DNA of 64,000 nt. Origin: QHXM01 sp963697975. GTDB lineage: Bacteria; Acidobacteriota; Blastocatellia; Pyrinomonadales; Pyrinomonadaceae. Below the pieces are notes generated by a model. It ran no database searches, had not been told where the DNA came from, and worked only from the letters and a program-made list of their open reading frames with translations. Within the stretch, counting starts at the first letter, position 1; the number at the start of each line of letters is the position of its first letter. Made by a program: the position numbers and the translations under genes. Below are positions 49,768-57,670 of the stretch, piece by piece. The DNA lies in assembly GCA_963697975.1 (NCBI GenBank), contig OY969111.1:2976001-3040000 (forward strand), given 5' to 3'.

Positions 49768-50440
49768 ACAAAGCCTGATTGAGACTTTGCGCCGCAGCCT
49801 TGATTTCGGGAACGCTTAAGGTCCTGATTCCCTCCGGCGGGTTCTCAACTGCTGAAACGAGAGCGCCTCTCATCTCTTTGTCTGTCAGAAGCCCCAGCCT
49901 TCTGGCCGTCTCTCTTTTGGAAGGAAGCCGTTCGAGAATCCAGTAAACGGGCAGGAGCAGACGCGGCCACTGCCGACCGGGGCCGAGCACATACCAGGGA
50001 CGCAGGATGGTCGCGCTCTGCAAGCCGCTGCTCTTAAGCAACACTTCGCCTTCCGCGCGGGCCTCTATGTAGGCTTTCATGATGGGCGCGGGCTGGGCGA
50101 CGCTGACGTAAACGAAATGCTCAACGCCAGCTTCGCTTGCGGCAGAGATGGATTCGCGGGCAGATTGAAGATCAACGGAGCGAAACTCTTTGGCTTTGGC
50201 TGGCGACGGATGAGCCACGCCCACCAGTTGAACGAAAGTATCTGCGGGGCGAATCTGATTGATGAACGTCGCGCGGTCGAGCGGGTCGCCGGGGATGACG
50301 GTGCAGCCTGCGGGCAATTTCGATTCTGAGCCGCGCCTTACAAGCGCCCGCACCGTGTGGCCTCGCTTCAGGAGCTTAGGAATCAGGGCGCGGCCCATAA
50401 AACCCGTTCCGCCCGTGATGAAAATAGTTCGTTGAGCCAT
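49766..50440 (-). CDS. NAD(P)-binding epimerase, NDUFA9/complex-I-assembly-like SDR
   Basis: 224 residues of the atypical extended short-chain dehydrogenase group. The dinucleotide motif is GGTGFMGRAL near the start; the next hallmark is VQLVGVAHPSP. The usual catalytic Tyr-x3-Lys is not evident: the region reads VYVSVAQPAPIMKAYIEARAEGE, where YIEAR would be a degenerate form. This fits NDUFA9-like or YwnB-like proteins that bind NAD(P) without classical catalysis. Shorter than full-length epimerases. Gene stands alone and converges on fdxA. Confidence 0.85.
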   Translation of the reverse strand: MAQRTIFITGGTGFMGRALIPKLLKRGHTVRALVRRGSESKLPAGCTVIPGDPLDRATFINQIRPADTFVQLVGVAHPSPAKAKEFRSVDLQSARESISAASEAGVEHFVYVSVAQPAPIMKAYIEARAEGEVLLKSSGLQSATILRPWYVLGPGRQWPRLLLPVYWILERLPSKRETARRLGLLTDKEMRGALVSAVENPPEGIRTLSVPEIKAAAQSLNQAL

Positions 50441-50699
50441 CTCGTCTTTAACCTTTCAGCCTTTTACGGCGCGAGCCGGGAAGAACAATGAAACATACGT
50501 AGAAAACGAGCAAGCCGGTTTCCCGGTAATCCTTTGGAGGAGCAGAGCTTGGAAAAAATCGGCTATTGGTCGTTTTTGTAATCTAAACCTCGGCAAATGG
50601 CGCAAACGGTTAATTCCAAAGAGCTATTGACGCCGCAACCGGATTTGGCATAACCTGCGAGCCTGTAAAACTCGCCTGCACAAAATGGAGGAGCCAGAA

Positions 50700-51710
50700 A
50701 TGCTCTCGCGAAAGCACGCAATCATCGGTCTGGGCTTGCTGTTCGCTTTGACGGGACTCTTGAACGTCAACGCGCAAACGCAGCAAAAGAAGCCGAAAGA
50801 GAAAATTATTTCAACGCAAACCGGTCCCAGCCCGGTGGTGCAAATCTCGGAGCATGCCGCGATCATCACGCCCTGCGACGATTCGCAAGCAAGCGCGCAG
50901 ATTCCTTTGGTCGCCAGCGTCACAAACTTCAGCAACCCCGGCGAGTTGCGTTATAGCTGGAGAGCGAGCGGAGGCCGTCTGGTTGGTGATGGACCGAACG
51001 CGACGTGGGATTTATCCGGCGCAACACCCGGCACTTACTCGGCGACAATCGAAGTGGACAACAACCGCAACGACGGTTGCGTCGCTTTCACCACGACGAA
51101 GGTCGTTGTCAGGCCGTGCCCGCCTCCGCCCGTCGTCTGCCCGAATGTCTCTATTTACTGCCCGGATAGCGTCACTCTGGGTGCTCCCGTTACCTTCACC
51201 GCGAACTTGAGCGGCGGCACTCCCGGTATTACGCCCATCTACAACTGGACGGTGACGGCTGGCACGATCATCAGCGGTCAGGGCACGCCTTCCATACAGG
51301 TTGACACAACCGGACTCGGCGGCCAGAGCATCACCGCGAATCTCGCGGTCGAAGGCTATAGCCTGAACTGCCCCGCGACCTGCACCGTGCAGGTTCCCAG
51401 AAAGATTTCTTCAACGATGGTTGACTACTATGCGCCCATTCGTTTGAACGATGAGAAAGCGCGGCTCGACAATTTCGCCATTCAGTTGCAGAACGACCCG
51501 AACGCGAAAGGCTACGTCATCGTCTATGGCGGAGCGAAAGCCAAGCCCGCCGAGAAGCAGGGGCGCATCAAGCGAGCCTACGACTATCTGGTCAACACGC
51601 GGGGCTTGAGCGCCGACCGCATCGTCACGATGGAAGGCGGGATGCGCGACGTGACGACCACCGAACTGTGGATCGTGCCGCTCGGCGCAGACCCGCCATC
51701 TGCCAGGTAA
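50700..51710 (+). CDS. secreted PKD-like domain protein with OmpA-like C-terminal part
   Basis: 336 residues; the ATG at 50700 has GGAGG 8 bases upstream (50685 is an alternative). Signal peptide (HAIIGLGLLFALTGLLNVNAQ). Two immunoglobulin/PKD-like beta domains (YSWRASGGRLVGDGPNATWD and YNWTVTAGTIISGQGT) with conserved Cys pairs are followed by a C-terminal alpha/beta part (NDPNAKGYVIVYGG, RIKRAYDYLVNTRGLSADRI) whose order resembles the peptidoglycan-binding OmpA fold. An envelope structural role is inferred. A terminator follows. Confidence 0.8.
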   Translation: MLSRKHAIIGLGLLFALTGLLNVNAQTQQKKPKEKIISTQTGPSPVVQISEHAAIITPCDDSQASAQIPLVASVTNFSNPGELRYSWRASGGRLVGDGPNATWDLSGATPGTYSATIEVDNNRNDGCVAFTTTKVVVRPCPPPPVVCPNVSIYCPDSVTLGAPVTFTANLSGGTPGITPIYNWTVTAGTIISGQGTPSIQVDTTGLGGQSITANLAVEGYSLNCPATCTVQVPRKISSTMVDYYAPIRLNDEKARLDNFAIQLQNDPNAKGYVIVYGGAKAKPAEKQGRIKRAYDYLVNTRGLSADRIVTMEGGMRDVTTTELWIVPLGADPPSAR

Positions 51711-51738
51711 GATTTTCGGAATAAGCAACAAAACCCGA

Positions 51739-51785
51739 AGAGGGCTGAGATTTTGGCTGACAGGCCAAGTCTCAGCCCTCTTTTT
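51739..51785 (+). terminator. intrinsic terminator
   Basis: 12-bp stem AGAGGGCTGAGA (51739-51750) with TCTCAGCCCTCT (51770-51781), 19-nt loop containing TTGGC/GCCAA pairing, followed by five T residues. Confidence 0.9.
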
Positions 51786-51897
51786 CTGCAACCTTTTCGG
51801 CGTGCGCCGCACTTACTAAACGGGCTATCCTTCCGGGTCACTATTTCCGGGCAGATGAAGCGAAACCTTTTCGCCCCGCGAGACACTAACAGAAACG

Positions 51898-52530
51898 ATG
51901 ATGAAGCGGCTGGAAATTGTGGCATTAGGACAGGTCGGAGAGTTGGGAACAACAGCGCCGGGGACACTGATGAACAGTGCTGAAGACCTGATAGCTCGTG
52001 TGCGCTCCGGCGACGACAGCGCCTTCCAGTTGATCTTTGACCGCTACAGCCGTCCCATCATCAGCTTCATCTACGACATCACGAATGACCGCGAGTTGTC
52101 GGAAGAGTTGATGCAGGAAACCTTCGTCCGCGCCTACAAGAATCTGTACACGCTGCGAGGCGACGCGAAACTCTCAACCTGGCTCTTCGGCATCGCCAAA
52201 AACGTGGCGCGCGAGCATTCGCGCTCCCGGCAGCGGGCATCGCGCAATGTCGAGTTGGACGACGAGGTGGTTAAAGAGCTGCGCGATGGAAAATTGCCGC
52301 CGGACGATTCCTTAATCAACAAGGAACTGAACAATGTGATCCGCGACGCTCTCTCCCGGCTCGATGATGACAAGCGGCTGGTCTTCGCGTTGAAGGTTTT
52401 CCAGCAGCAGAGCTACGAAGAGATTGCCGCGATCACGGGGTTTTCAATTGCGAAACTGAAGACCGATTTGCACCGGGCGCGTCTTGAGATGCGCCGCCTT
52501 GTTCGCCCTTATCTGGAGGTGAGCTTATGA
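51898..52530 (+). CDS. ECF-type RNA polymerase sigma factor
   Basis: Sigma-70 family, extracytoplasmic-function size. Region 2 is visible as AFQLIFDRYSRPIISFIYD, then ELMQETFVRAYKNL; region 4 as RLVFALKVFQQQSYEEIAAITGFSIAKLKTDLHRAR. A start at ATG 51970 (MNSAEDLIARV) would give 186 residues, closer to the norm than the 210 from 51898. Its TGA overlaps the next gene's ATG, which encodes a zinc-finger anti-sigma factor, so the pair is co-translated. It probably responds to an envelope signal and controls itself and the exported HEAT proteins downstream (inference). Confidence 0.93.
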   Translation: MMKRLEIVALGQVGELGTTAPGTLMNSAEDLIARVRSGDDSAFQLIFDRYSRPIISFIYDITNDRELSEELMQETFVRAYKNLYTLRGDAKLSTWLFGIAKNVAREHSRSRQRASRNVELDDEVVKELRDGKLPPDDSLINKELNNVIRDALSRLDDDKRLVFALKVFQQQSYEEIAAITGFSIAKLKTDLHRARLEMRRLVRPYLEVSL

Positions 52531-53588
52531 AATGTGAAGAATGCTTGCCCCGCATCGAAGAGTACGTTGACGGGGAACTTGATGGGCGAACGCGAGAGCG
52601 CGTCGTGGCGCATCTTTCGACCTGCGCCGGTTGCGCGGAGGAACTCGCGTCTTTACAGCGCGAGCAGGAGATTTACGCGCACTATCAGCGCGACATCGAA
52701 GTCTCGTCCGCGCAGTGGAACATCGTGCAGGCGAGGATTGAGCAGGAGAAAGACGCCCTGCCCTTTGAGCCGCGCACGCGGCTGCGCGAACGGCTAGGGC
52801 GACTGTTCAATTCAAGGAAACTGTTTCGACCCGCCTTTGTCGCTGCTCTTGTCTTGCTCGTCGTCGGTATCACTGCTGGCGTCCTTTACCTGAACTCTCG
52901 TGGTCGTCAGGCTGAGCTTGTTCAAACTCCGAAGCCGACCCCGACGCAATCGCCCGCCGTTGTCAGGCAAGACTTATCTGCTGAAAGTAATCGAAACAGC
53001 GAAACAATCGCTGGCGGCGGGAATCAAGGCCAGAGCAATTCCAATCGTCAGACGCCAGTCGTCATAGTCAGCGCGCCGCGCACAGCGGGAAGGAAAAATG
53101 CTGCGAGCGTCGCGAGCGTCCCGCGTTCCGAAAACCGCCGGAACATGCAGACAGCCCGTGACGCATCGGCGCAGTTTGAAACGGCTGCTGCCGCCGACAA
53201 CTTGATTAATGGCGCGCGTCGAAACTCGCTCGAAGCCAGCGGCGACTTTGATTTTGAGATTGCGCGTCACGCTGAAAGGGCCGAAGTGCTCCTGCGCTCT
53301 TTTAGAAACGTGCGCCTTCCGGCGAACAATCGCGCGCTCGACGTTTCTTACGAAAAAGAGAACGCGCGCAAGCTTCTCTATCAGAACATCGCGCTTCGTC
53401 GTGAGGCGGGCACGCGCGGCGACCAGCCAGCCACGGAAGTTCTCAACACGCTTGAGCCAATCCTGCTCGACATCGCCAATTTGCCGAACAGGGCGAAGGC
53501 GCGCGACGTGCGCTCAATCGAGCAGCACATGGAGAAGAAAGAGATTGTCGCCACGCTGCAAGTCCGCACGCTGGTAGCTTCAAACTAA
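52527..53588 (+). CDS. zinc-finger anti-sigma factor, membrane-spanning
   Basis: 353 residues. The N-terminal anti-sigma zinc-binding domain has C3/C6, H29, C33 and C36 (VVAHLSTCAGCAEEL). A single membrane helix near 108-126 (FVAALVLLVVGITAGVLYL) follows. The periplasmic part (130-353) starts with a low-complexity Gln/Asn/Ser-rich linker and ends in a helical domain (LLRSFRNVRLPANNRALDV, KLLYQNIALRREAG). It should hold the ECF sigma factor at the membrane until a signal inactivates it. Confidence 0.9.
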   Translation: MKCEECLPRIEEYVDGELDGRTRERVVAHLSTCAGCAEELASLQREQEIYAHYQRDIEVSSAQWNIVQARIEQEKDALPFEPRTRLRERLGRLFNSRKLFRPAFVAALVLLVVGITAGVLYLNSRGRQAELVQTPKPTPTQSPAVVRQDLSAESNRNSETIAGGGNQGQSNSNRQTPVVIVSAPRTAGRKNAASVASVPRSENRRNMQTARDASAQFETAAAADNLINGARRNSLEASGDFDFEIARHAERAEVLLRSFRNVRLPANNRALDVSYEKENARKLLYQNIALRREAGTRGDQPATEVLNTLEPILLDIANLPNRAKARDVRSIEQHMEKKEIVATLQVRTLVASN

Positions 53589-53597
53589 ACGGAATAA

Positions 53598-54944
53598 ATG
53601 AGCCGGAGAATTATGAGATACAACAAATTATCATCTGTCGAAAATAATCGCGCACTCCTGCGCTTCGTGGCCGTCGTTATGTCGAGCTTCATCTTCGCCT
53701 GCGCGTTCTTCGTCTCAAGCTTCGCGCAGCAAGACCTGGATCGGGTCAATCGCTTCGTCCAGACGCAGAACGCTGCCGCCGCGCGAATCTTTCGTGAGGG
53801 CCGAGACTTTATCGGCGACGAAGAATGGGAAGAGGCCGAAGGTAAATTCAAAAGCTTCGTTTCGGCTTACCCGAAAGAGAAGAATCTGGACGCCGCGCTC
53901 TACTGGCTCGCCTTCGCTTTAACCAAGCAGGAGAAGTACGGTCAGGCGGACACGCAATTAAAGCGACTCCTGACGGAGTTTCCACGCTCCAATTGGGCGG
54001 ACGATGCCAACGCCCTGCGCGCCCAGATCGCACAACACTCCGGCGACCAGCGCGTCATTGAACAAACTCTCAACGAGGACGACGTAGAGGTGAAAATAGT
54101 CGCGCTGGAAAGTCTCTTCGCCTCGAATCCCGAACGAGGTATGTCTTACGTCGCGGAGATGATGAAACCCGGCTCGAAAGCCAGCCCGCGTTTGAAAGAG
54201 GCCGGAATCGAACTGCTTCGTCGTCACGGCGGCAAGCAGGCGATTGATTTGCTGCTGGACATTATCCGCAACCAGACCGACTCGAAACTTCGCGCCACCG
54301 CTATTCAGACTCTGGGACGCACGGGCGACGAGAGTGTGCTGCCGCTCCTGAGAGATTTGGCGACCACTTCGACGGACGAAGAGGCCAGTAAAGCCGCCGT
54401 CTTTGCCATCTCGCGTTTTGAAAGCGAAGGCGCGCGCGCAATGCTGCTTGATCTGGCGCGCAACGGAAAATCAGTTGAAGTTCGCAAAGATGCGATCTTC
54501 TGGCTCAGCCAGCATGGCGACGCCGCGATGGATGAGTTGATGAGGATTTACGCGACGGAGAGCAGCGCGGAGGTGAAAAAGCAGATCATCTTCGCTCTCA
54601 AGCGCATGGGCAGCCCTCGCTCTCTCGCCAAGCTCTACGAGATCGCGCGCAACCCTGGCGAGGACACGGAGGTTCGCAAGGACGCGCTCCACTGGATCGG
54701 GCAAAGCGGTGATAAGGAGTCAGTTGATTTCCTGATTCAGATGTACGACGGAGACAAAGACGAAGAGGTCAAACAGCAGATCATCTTCGCCCTGAGCCGG
54801 ACAGACGACAAGCGCGCGATTAGAAAAATGATAGACATTGCCCGGCGCGATTCGTCCGTTGAATTGCGAAAGCAAGCCATCTTCTGGCTCGGACGAAGCA
54901 ATGACCCGGAAGCGCAGAAGTTTCTGGAAGACCTTTTGAAGTAG
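53598..54944 (+). CDS. exported HEAT-repeat protein with N-terminal TPR-like region
   Basis: 448 residues (443 if the ATG at 53613, next to a GGAG, is used). Signal peptide (FVAVVMSSFIFACAFFVSSFAQ). Residues about 60-150 look like TPR or YbgF-type helices (EGKFKSFVSAYPKEKNLDAALYW split by turns). From 165 on, about nine HEAT/PBS-lyase-type repeats follow with unit cores such as VRKDAIFWLSQHGD, VKKQIIFALKRMG, VRKDALHWIGQSGD, VELRKQAIFWLGRSND. Follows the anti-sigma gene by 9 bases, so it is likely in the same operon and periplasmic. A scaffold or sensor partner role is inferred. Its TAG belongs to the repeat that follows. Confidence 0.87.
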   Translation: MSRRIMRYNKLSSVENNRALLRFVAVVMSSFIFACAFFVSSFAQQDLDRVNRFVQTQNAAAARIFREGRDFIGDEEWEEAEGKFKSFVSAYPKEKNLDAALYWLAFALTKQEKYGQADTQLKRLLTEFPRSNWADDANALRAQIAQHSGDQRVIEQTLNEDDVEVKIVALESLFASNPERGMSYVAEMMKPGSKASPRLKEAGIELLRRHGGKQAIDLLLDIIRNQTDSKLRATAIQTLGRTGDESVLPLLRDLATTSTDEEASKAAVFAISRFESEGARAMLLDLARNGKSVEVRKDAIFWLSQHGDAAMDELMRIYATESSAEVKKQIIFALKRMGSPRSLAKLYEIARNPGEDTEVRKDALHWIGQSGDKESVDFLIQMYDGDKDEEVKQQIIFALSRTDDKRAIRKMIDIARRDSSVELRKQAIFWLGRSNDPEAQKFLEDLLK

Positions 54945-55052
54945 GACAGGCATTCCTGCCTGTCATAGCGTGCTTAAGCCACGCTCCTTCATTTTTGTTA
55001 ATAGTGTATTCGCGCTTGCGCGCTCAATGACAGGCAGGAATGCCTGTCCTAC
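54941..55052. repeat. 110-bp palindromic element starting at a stop codon (copy 2)
   Basis: The same 26-bp termini as copy 1 (54941-54966 and 55027-55052), again with GTAG providing the TAG of the upstream gene. Internal hairpins differ in sequence but keep pairing (AGCGTG...CACGCT; CGCGC-TT-GCGCG), evidence of structural constraint or independent refolding. Confidence 0.88.
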
Positions 55053-55067
55053 AGAGAGGTAAAAGCC

Positions 55068-56213
55068 ATGCCGGTTGCAATCACTTCATTCATACTCGTG
55101 CTCGTTTCGCTGCTTGCCCCGGTTCAGAGCGCGCAGCGCGAGCGTTTCATCACGGTCGAAGGCGCGGATTTGCGCGCGAAATTAGAGACGGCCAAAAGGA
55201 TGGGGCGCAGCGCCTCACCGCAGACGCGCTTCTGGACTGCTTACTCGTTCGACGTTCGTCCCGGCGTTGCCGTTGACCCGGAGGCCGGGGAATTTCGCGG
55301 CAGCATGAACAACTACGGCGACACCACCGTCTTCATCGGCAAATCAAACGGCGTGAACGTCGAGACGCGCAATTTGGGAATCTTCATCCTGCACGAAGCT
55401 GATGGAAGTGTGGTGAGCCGCGTCGAAATTTACAACCTCGACCGGAAACGCGAATACAGCGGCTATCCAGTCTACTGGCTCGGTCGCGGCGGAAACGAAG
55501 AGAGCCTGAACCTGTTGCGCTCTCTGGCCGAATCGAATCTGCCCGACAAGGTGGTCGAGCATGCGACGCTCGCCATCGCTATCCACGATGATCCGCGCGT
55601 CAACGATGTTCTCAAGACGCTGGTGCGTAACTCTAAGAACAGGGACGTGCGCCGCACCGCCGTCCACTGGCTCGGCGTCATCGGCAGCGAAACAAATTTT
55701 CTGGCCGATCTGGTTCGCAATGAGGGCGAGGACGAAGACGTGCGTCGAGCGGCGGGGCACGCGCTCGGTGTTAGCAGCGACCCGGCGGCTATCAATGTTC
55801 TCACTAACCTGTACGGAACAATCGCTGATCGTGAGGTCAAACGAAATCTGATTCATTCCATCTCCATCAACTCGAATCAGGACCCGGCGATAGATTTTCT
55901 AATAAAGCTCGCTAAGACGGAGCCGGACCGCGAGGCCAGAAATCAGGCGCTCTTCTGGCTCGGCCACAAGGCTGGTGAAAAGAGTTTGGGCGTGATTAAG
56001 GATGTGGTCGAAAAAGAGGACGCCGACACGGAAGTTCAGAAGCACGCCGTCTTCGTCCTCAGCCGCAGGCCGGTGGAAGAGGCTGTGCCGCTGCTGATTA
56101 AAATCGCCCGGACACATCAGAAGCCGGAAATCCGCAAGCAGGCGATGTTCTGGCTCGGACGCACCGGCGACGCGCGGGCACTCGCCTTCTTTGAAGAGAT
56201 ACTCGGAAAGTAA
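55068..56213 (+). CDS. exported HEAT-repeat protein, paralogue
   Basis: 381 residues with a signal peptide (ITSFILVLVSLLAPVQS). An N-terminal beta-rich region (about 25-140; FWTAYSFDVRPGVAVD, VETRNLGIFILHE) is followed by seven or so HEAT repeats (VRRTAVHWLGVIGSE, VRRAAGHALGVSSD, EARNQALFWLGHKAGE, IRKQAMFWLGRTGDA). The repeats match the preceding gene's, so the two are paralogues with different N-terminal modules. Separated from it only by the palindromic element; probably same regulon. Confidence 0.87.
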   Translation: MPVAITSFILVLVSLLAPVQSAQRERFITVEGADLRAKLETAKRMGRSASPQTRFWTAYSFDVRPGVAVDPEAGEFRGSMNNYGDTTVFIGKSNGVNVETRNLGIFILHEADGSVVSRVEIYNLDRKREYSGYPVYWLGRGGNEESLNLLRSLAESNLPDKVVEHATLAIAIHDDPRVNDVLKTLVRNSKNRDVRRTAVHWLGVIGSETNFLADLVRNEGEDEDVRRAAGHALGVSSDPAAINVLTNLYGTIADREVKRNLIHSISINSNQDPAIDFLIKLAKTEPDREARNQALFWLGHKAGEKSLGVIKDVVEKEDADTEVQKHAVFVLSRRPVEEAVPLLIKIARTHQKPEIRKQAMFWLGRTGDARALAFFEEILGK

Positions 56214-56230
56214 TGTGAAGGAGAAACCTC

Positions 56231-56671
56231 ATGAAATCCAGAATTGTCCTCGCGCTGATAGCGCTACTGCTGACGACCAGCGCCGCTCTCGAAGTCTTCG
56301 GACAAAAAACGAAGAAAGCTAAAGATAAAAGGTTCGAGCCTGTGGTCAGGCAGAACTTGAGAGATTACGAAGGCAGGTACATTGGGATTGACCCGGAGTA
56401 TATCATCGAGATACAGGTCGCGGCGGACGGCAGTCTGAAGATCAATAATCTGGAAGATGGTCGGATTGTCACCCTCACGAACGTAAAAGTGATGGGTGCG
56501 CATGTGACCGCCGACAAGACTTATTTCGACGGACGCAAAGGAAGTTTCGACGTTACGTTCGGCAATCGATTCTTATACGGCCAAGGCTCCTTCGGCCTGC
56601 TCGTGGACTGTTTGGAAGTTCGACTCGATGGCGGAATAGTGCTTAACAGACTCTTCTACCGTCGTAACTAA
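56231..56671 (+). CDS. hypothetical exported protein, 146 residues
   Basis: Signal peptide (IVLALIALLLTTSAALEVFG) followed by a basic stretch (KTKKAKDKR) and a beta-rich domain (YEGRYIGIDPEYIIEIQV, LKINNLEDGRIVTLTNV). It follows the HEAT gene by 17 bases and has GAAGGAG before the ATG. No family recognised; likely last member of the sigma-factor operon. Confidence 0.72.
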   Translation: MKSRIVLALIALLLTTSAALEVFGQKTKKAKDKRFEPVVRQNLRDYEGRYIGIDPEYIIEIQVAADGSLKINNLEDGRIVTLTNVKVMGAHVTADKTYFDGRKGSFDVTFGNRFLYGQGSFGLLVDCLEVRLDGGIVLNRLFYRRN

Positions 56672-56676
56672 AAACC

Positions 56677-57588
56677 ATGTCTGACAAAAAAGATTCGCCG
56701 GACGAAGGCCTGACCCGTCGCAGTTTCCTCTGCGGCGCTGCTGCTACGGCTGCGGTTGCCAGTCTCTCTGTCATCGGTTCGACTGTACCCCGACAGCAGC
56801 AACAGCCTCAAGAGGCCAGAGCACTGCTTGATCCCAACATCACGCACGGGAGAGTCGAGTTTAAAAGCGGCGATCACGCGGTGGACGGCTATCTCGCGCG
56901 CCCCTCGAAGCCGGGACGTTATCCGGCGGTCGTGGTGTTGCCGGGAAACTGGATTACAGAGCCTTACATCCTGGAAACAGTTGCGATGCTGGCGCAGGGC
57001 GGTTTCGTCGGAATGGTCGTCAACACCTTCTATCTCTTTCCGAAGCGCGCCACTTTTGAAGAATCAAAGCAAGTGCCCTGGGAAGAGACGCAGAAGATTC
57101 TACGCGAGCAGATCACGGACGAGTTGATCTACCGGGACACGCAGGCGGGAGTTGACTTTCTCAAGTCGCAGCCTTTCGTCAAAAAGGGAAAGCAGGGCGT
57201 GATGGGCTTTTGCTTCGGCGGAAGAAACGCTCTGCTAATTGCGGCTCGCTCCCGTGACATCGGTGCGGTCGCGCCGTTTTACGGGCCGGTCGTGCCTCTC
57301 CCCGGCGTCACGCGCGCGGAGCGCCCGAAGCAGCCGCTTGATGCGGATGTCGTGAAGCAGATACGCGTGCCCGTTCAGGGCCACTACGGAACGAAGGATA
57401 AGAACGTCGGGCTGGCAGAGGTGAAGCAGTTCGAGCAAGTCCTGCGGGCGCAGGGCACTCCGGTGGAGCTTTACACCTACGAAGCCGAGCACGGGTTCTT
57501 CGCCTACAACCGCCCGACCTATCGCGCGGACGCCGCGCGGCTGGCGCGCGAGCGAATGTTGGCCTTCTTCAAAAAGCACTTAAAGTAA
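56677..57588 (+). CDS. Tat-exported dienelactone hydrolase-family protein
   Basis: 303 residues. A twin-arginine signal (TRRSFLCGAAATAAVASL) is followed by an alpha/beta-hydrolase domain of the dienelactone hydrolase family: nucleophile Cys179 in VMGFCFGGRNAL, Asp in GTKDKNVG and His in YEAEHGFFAY. The family hydrolyses dienelactone and other esters or lactones; carboxymethylenebutenolidase activity is only one possibility. It begins five bases after the preceding hypothetical gene. Confidence 0.9.
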   Translation: MSDKKDSPDEGLTRRSFLCGAAATAAVASLSVIGSTVPRQQQQPQEARALLDPNITHGRVEFKSGDHAVDGYLARPSKPGRYPAVVVLPGNWITEPYILETVAMLAQGGFVGMVVNTFYLFPKRATFEESKQVPWEETQKILREQITDELIYRDTQAGVDFLKSQPFVKKGKQGVMGFCFGGRNALLIAARSRDIGAVAPFYGPVVPLPGVTRAERPKQPLDADVVKQIRVPVQGHYGTKDKNVGLAEVKQFEQVLRAQGTPVELYTYEAEHGFFAYNRPTYRADAARLARERMLAFFKKHLK

Positions 57589-57670
57589 TTGAGAGATGCA
57601 GACGCCCCTCACGCGGCATCTTCCTGCGGATGCTTCAAATTGGGTTAGCTCTCATCTCAGGAGTTTATTT

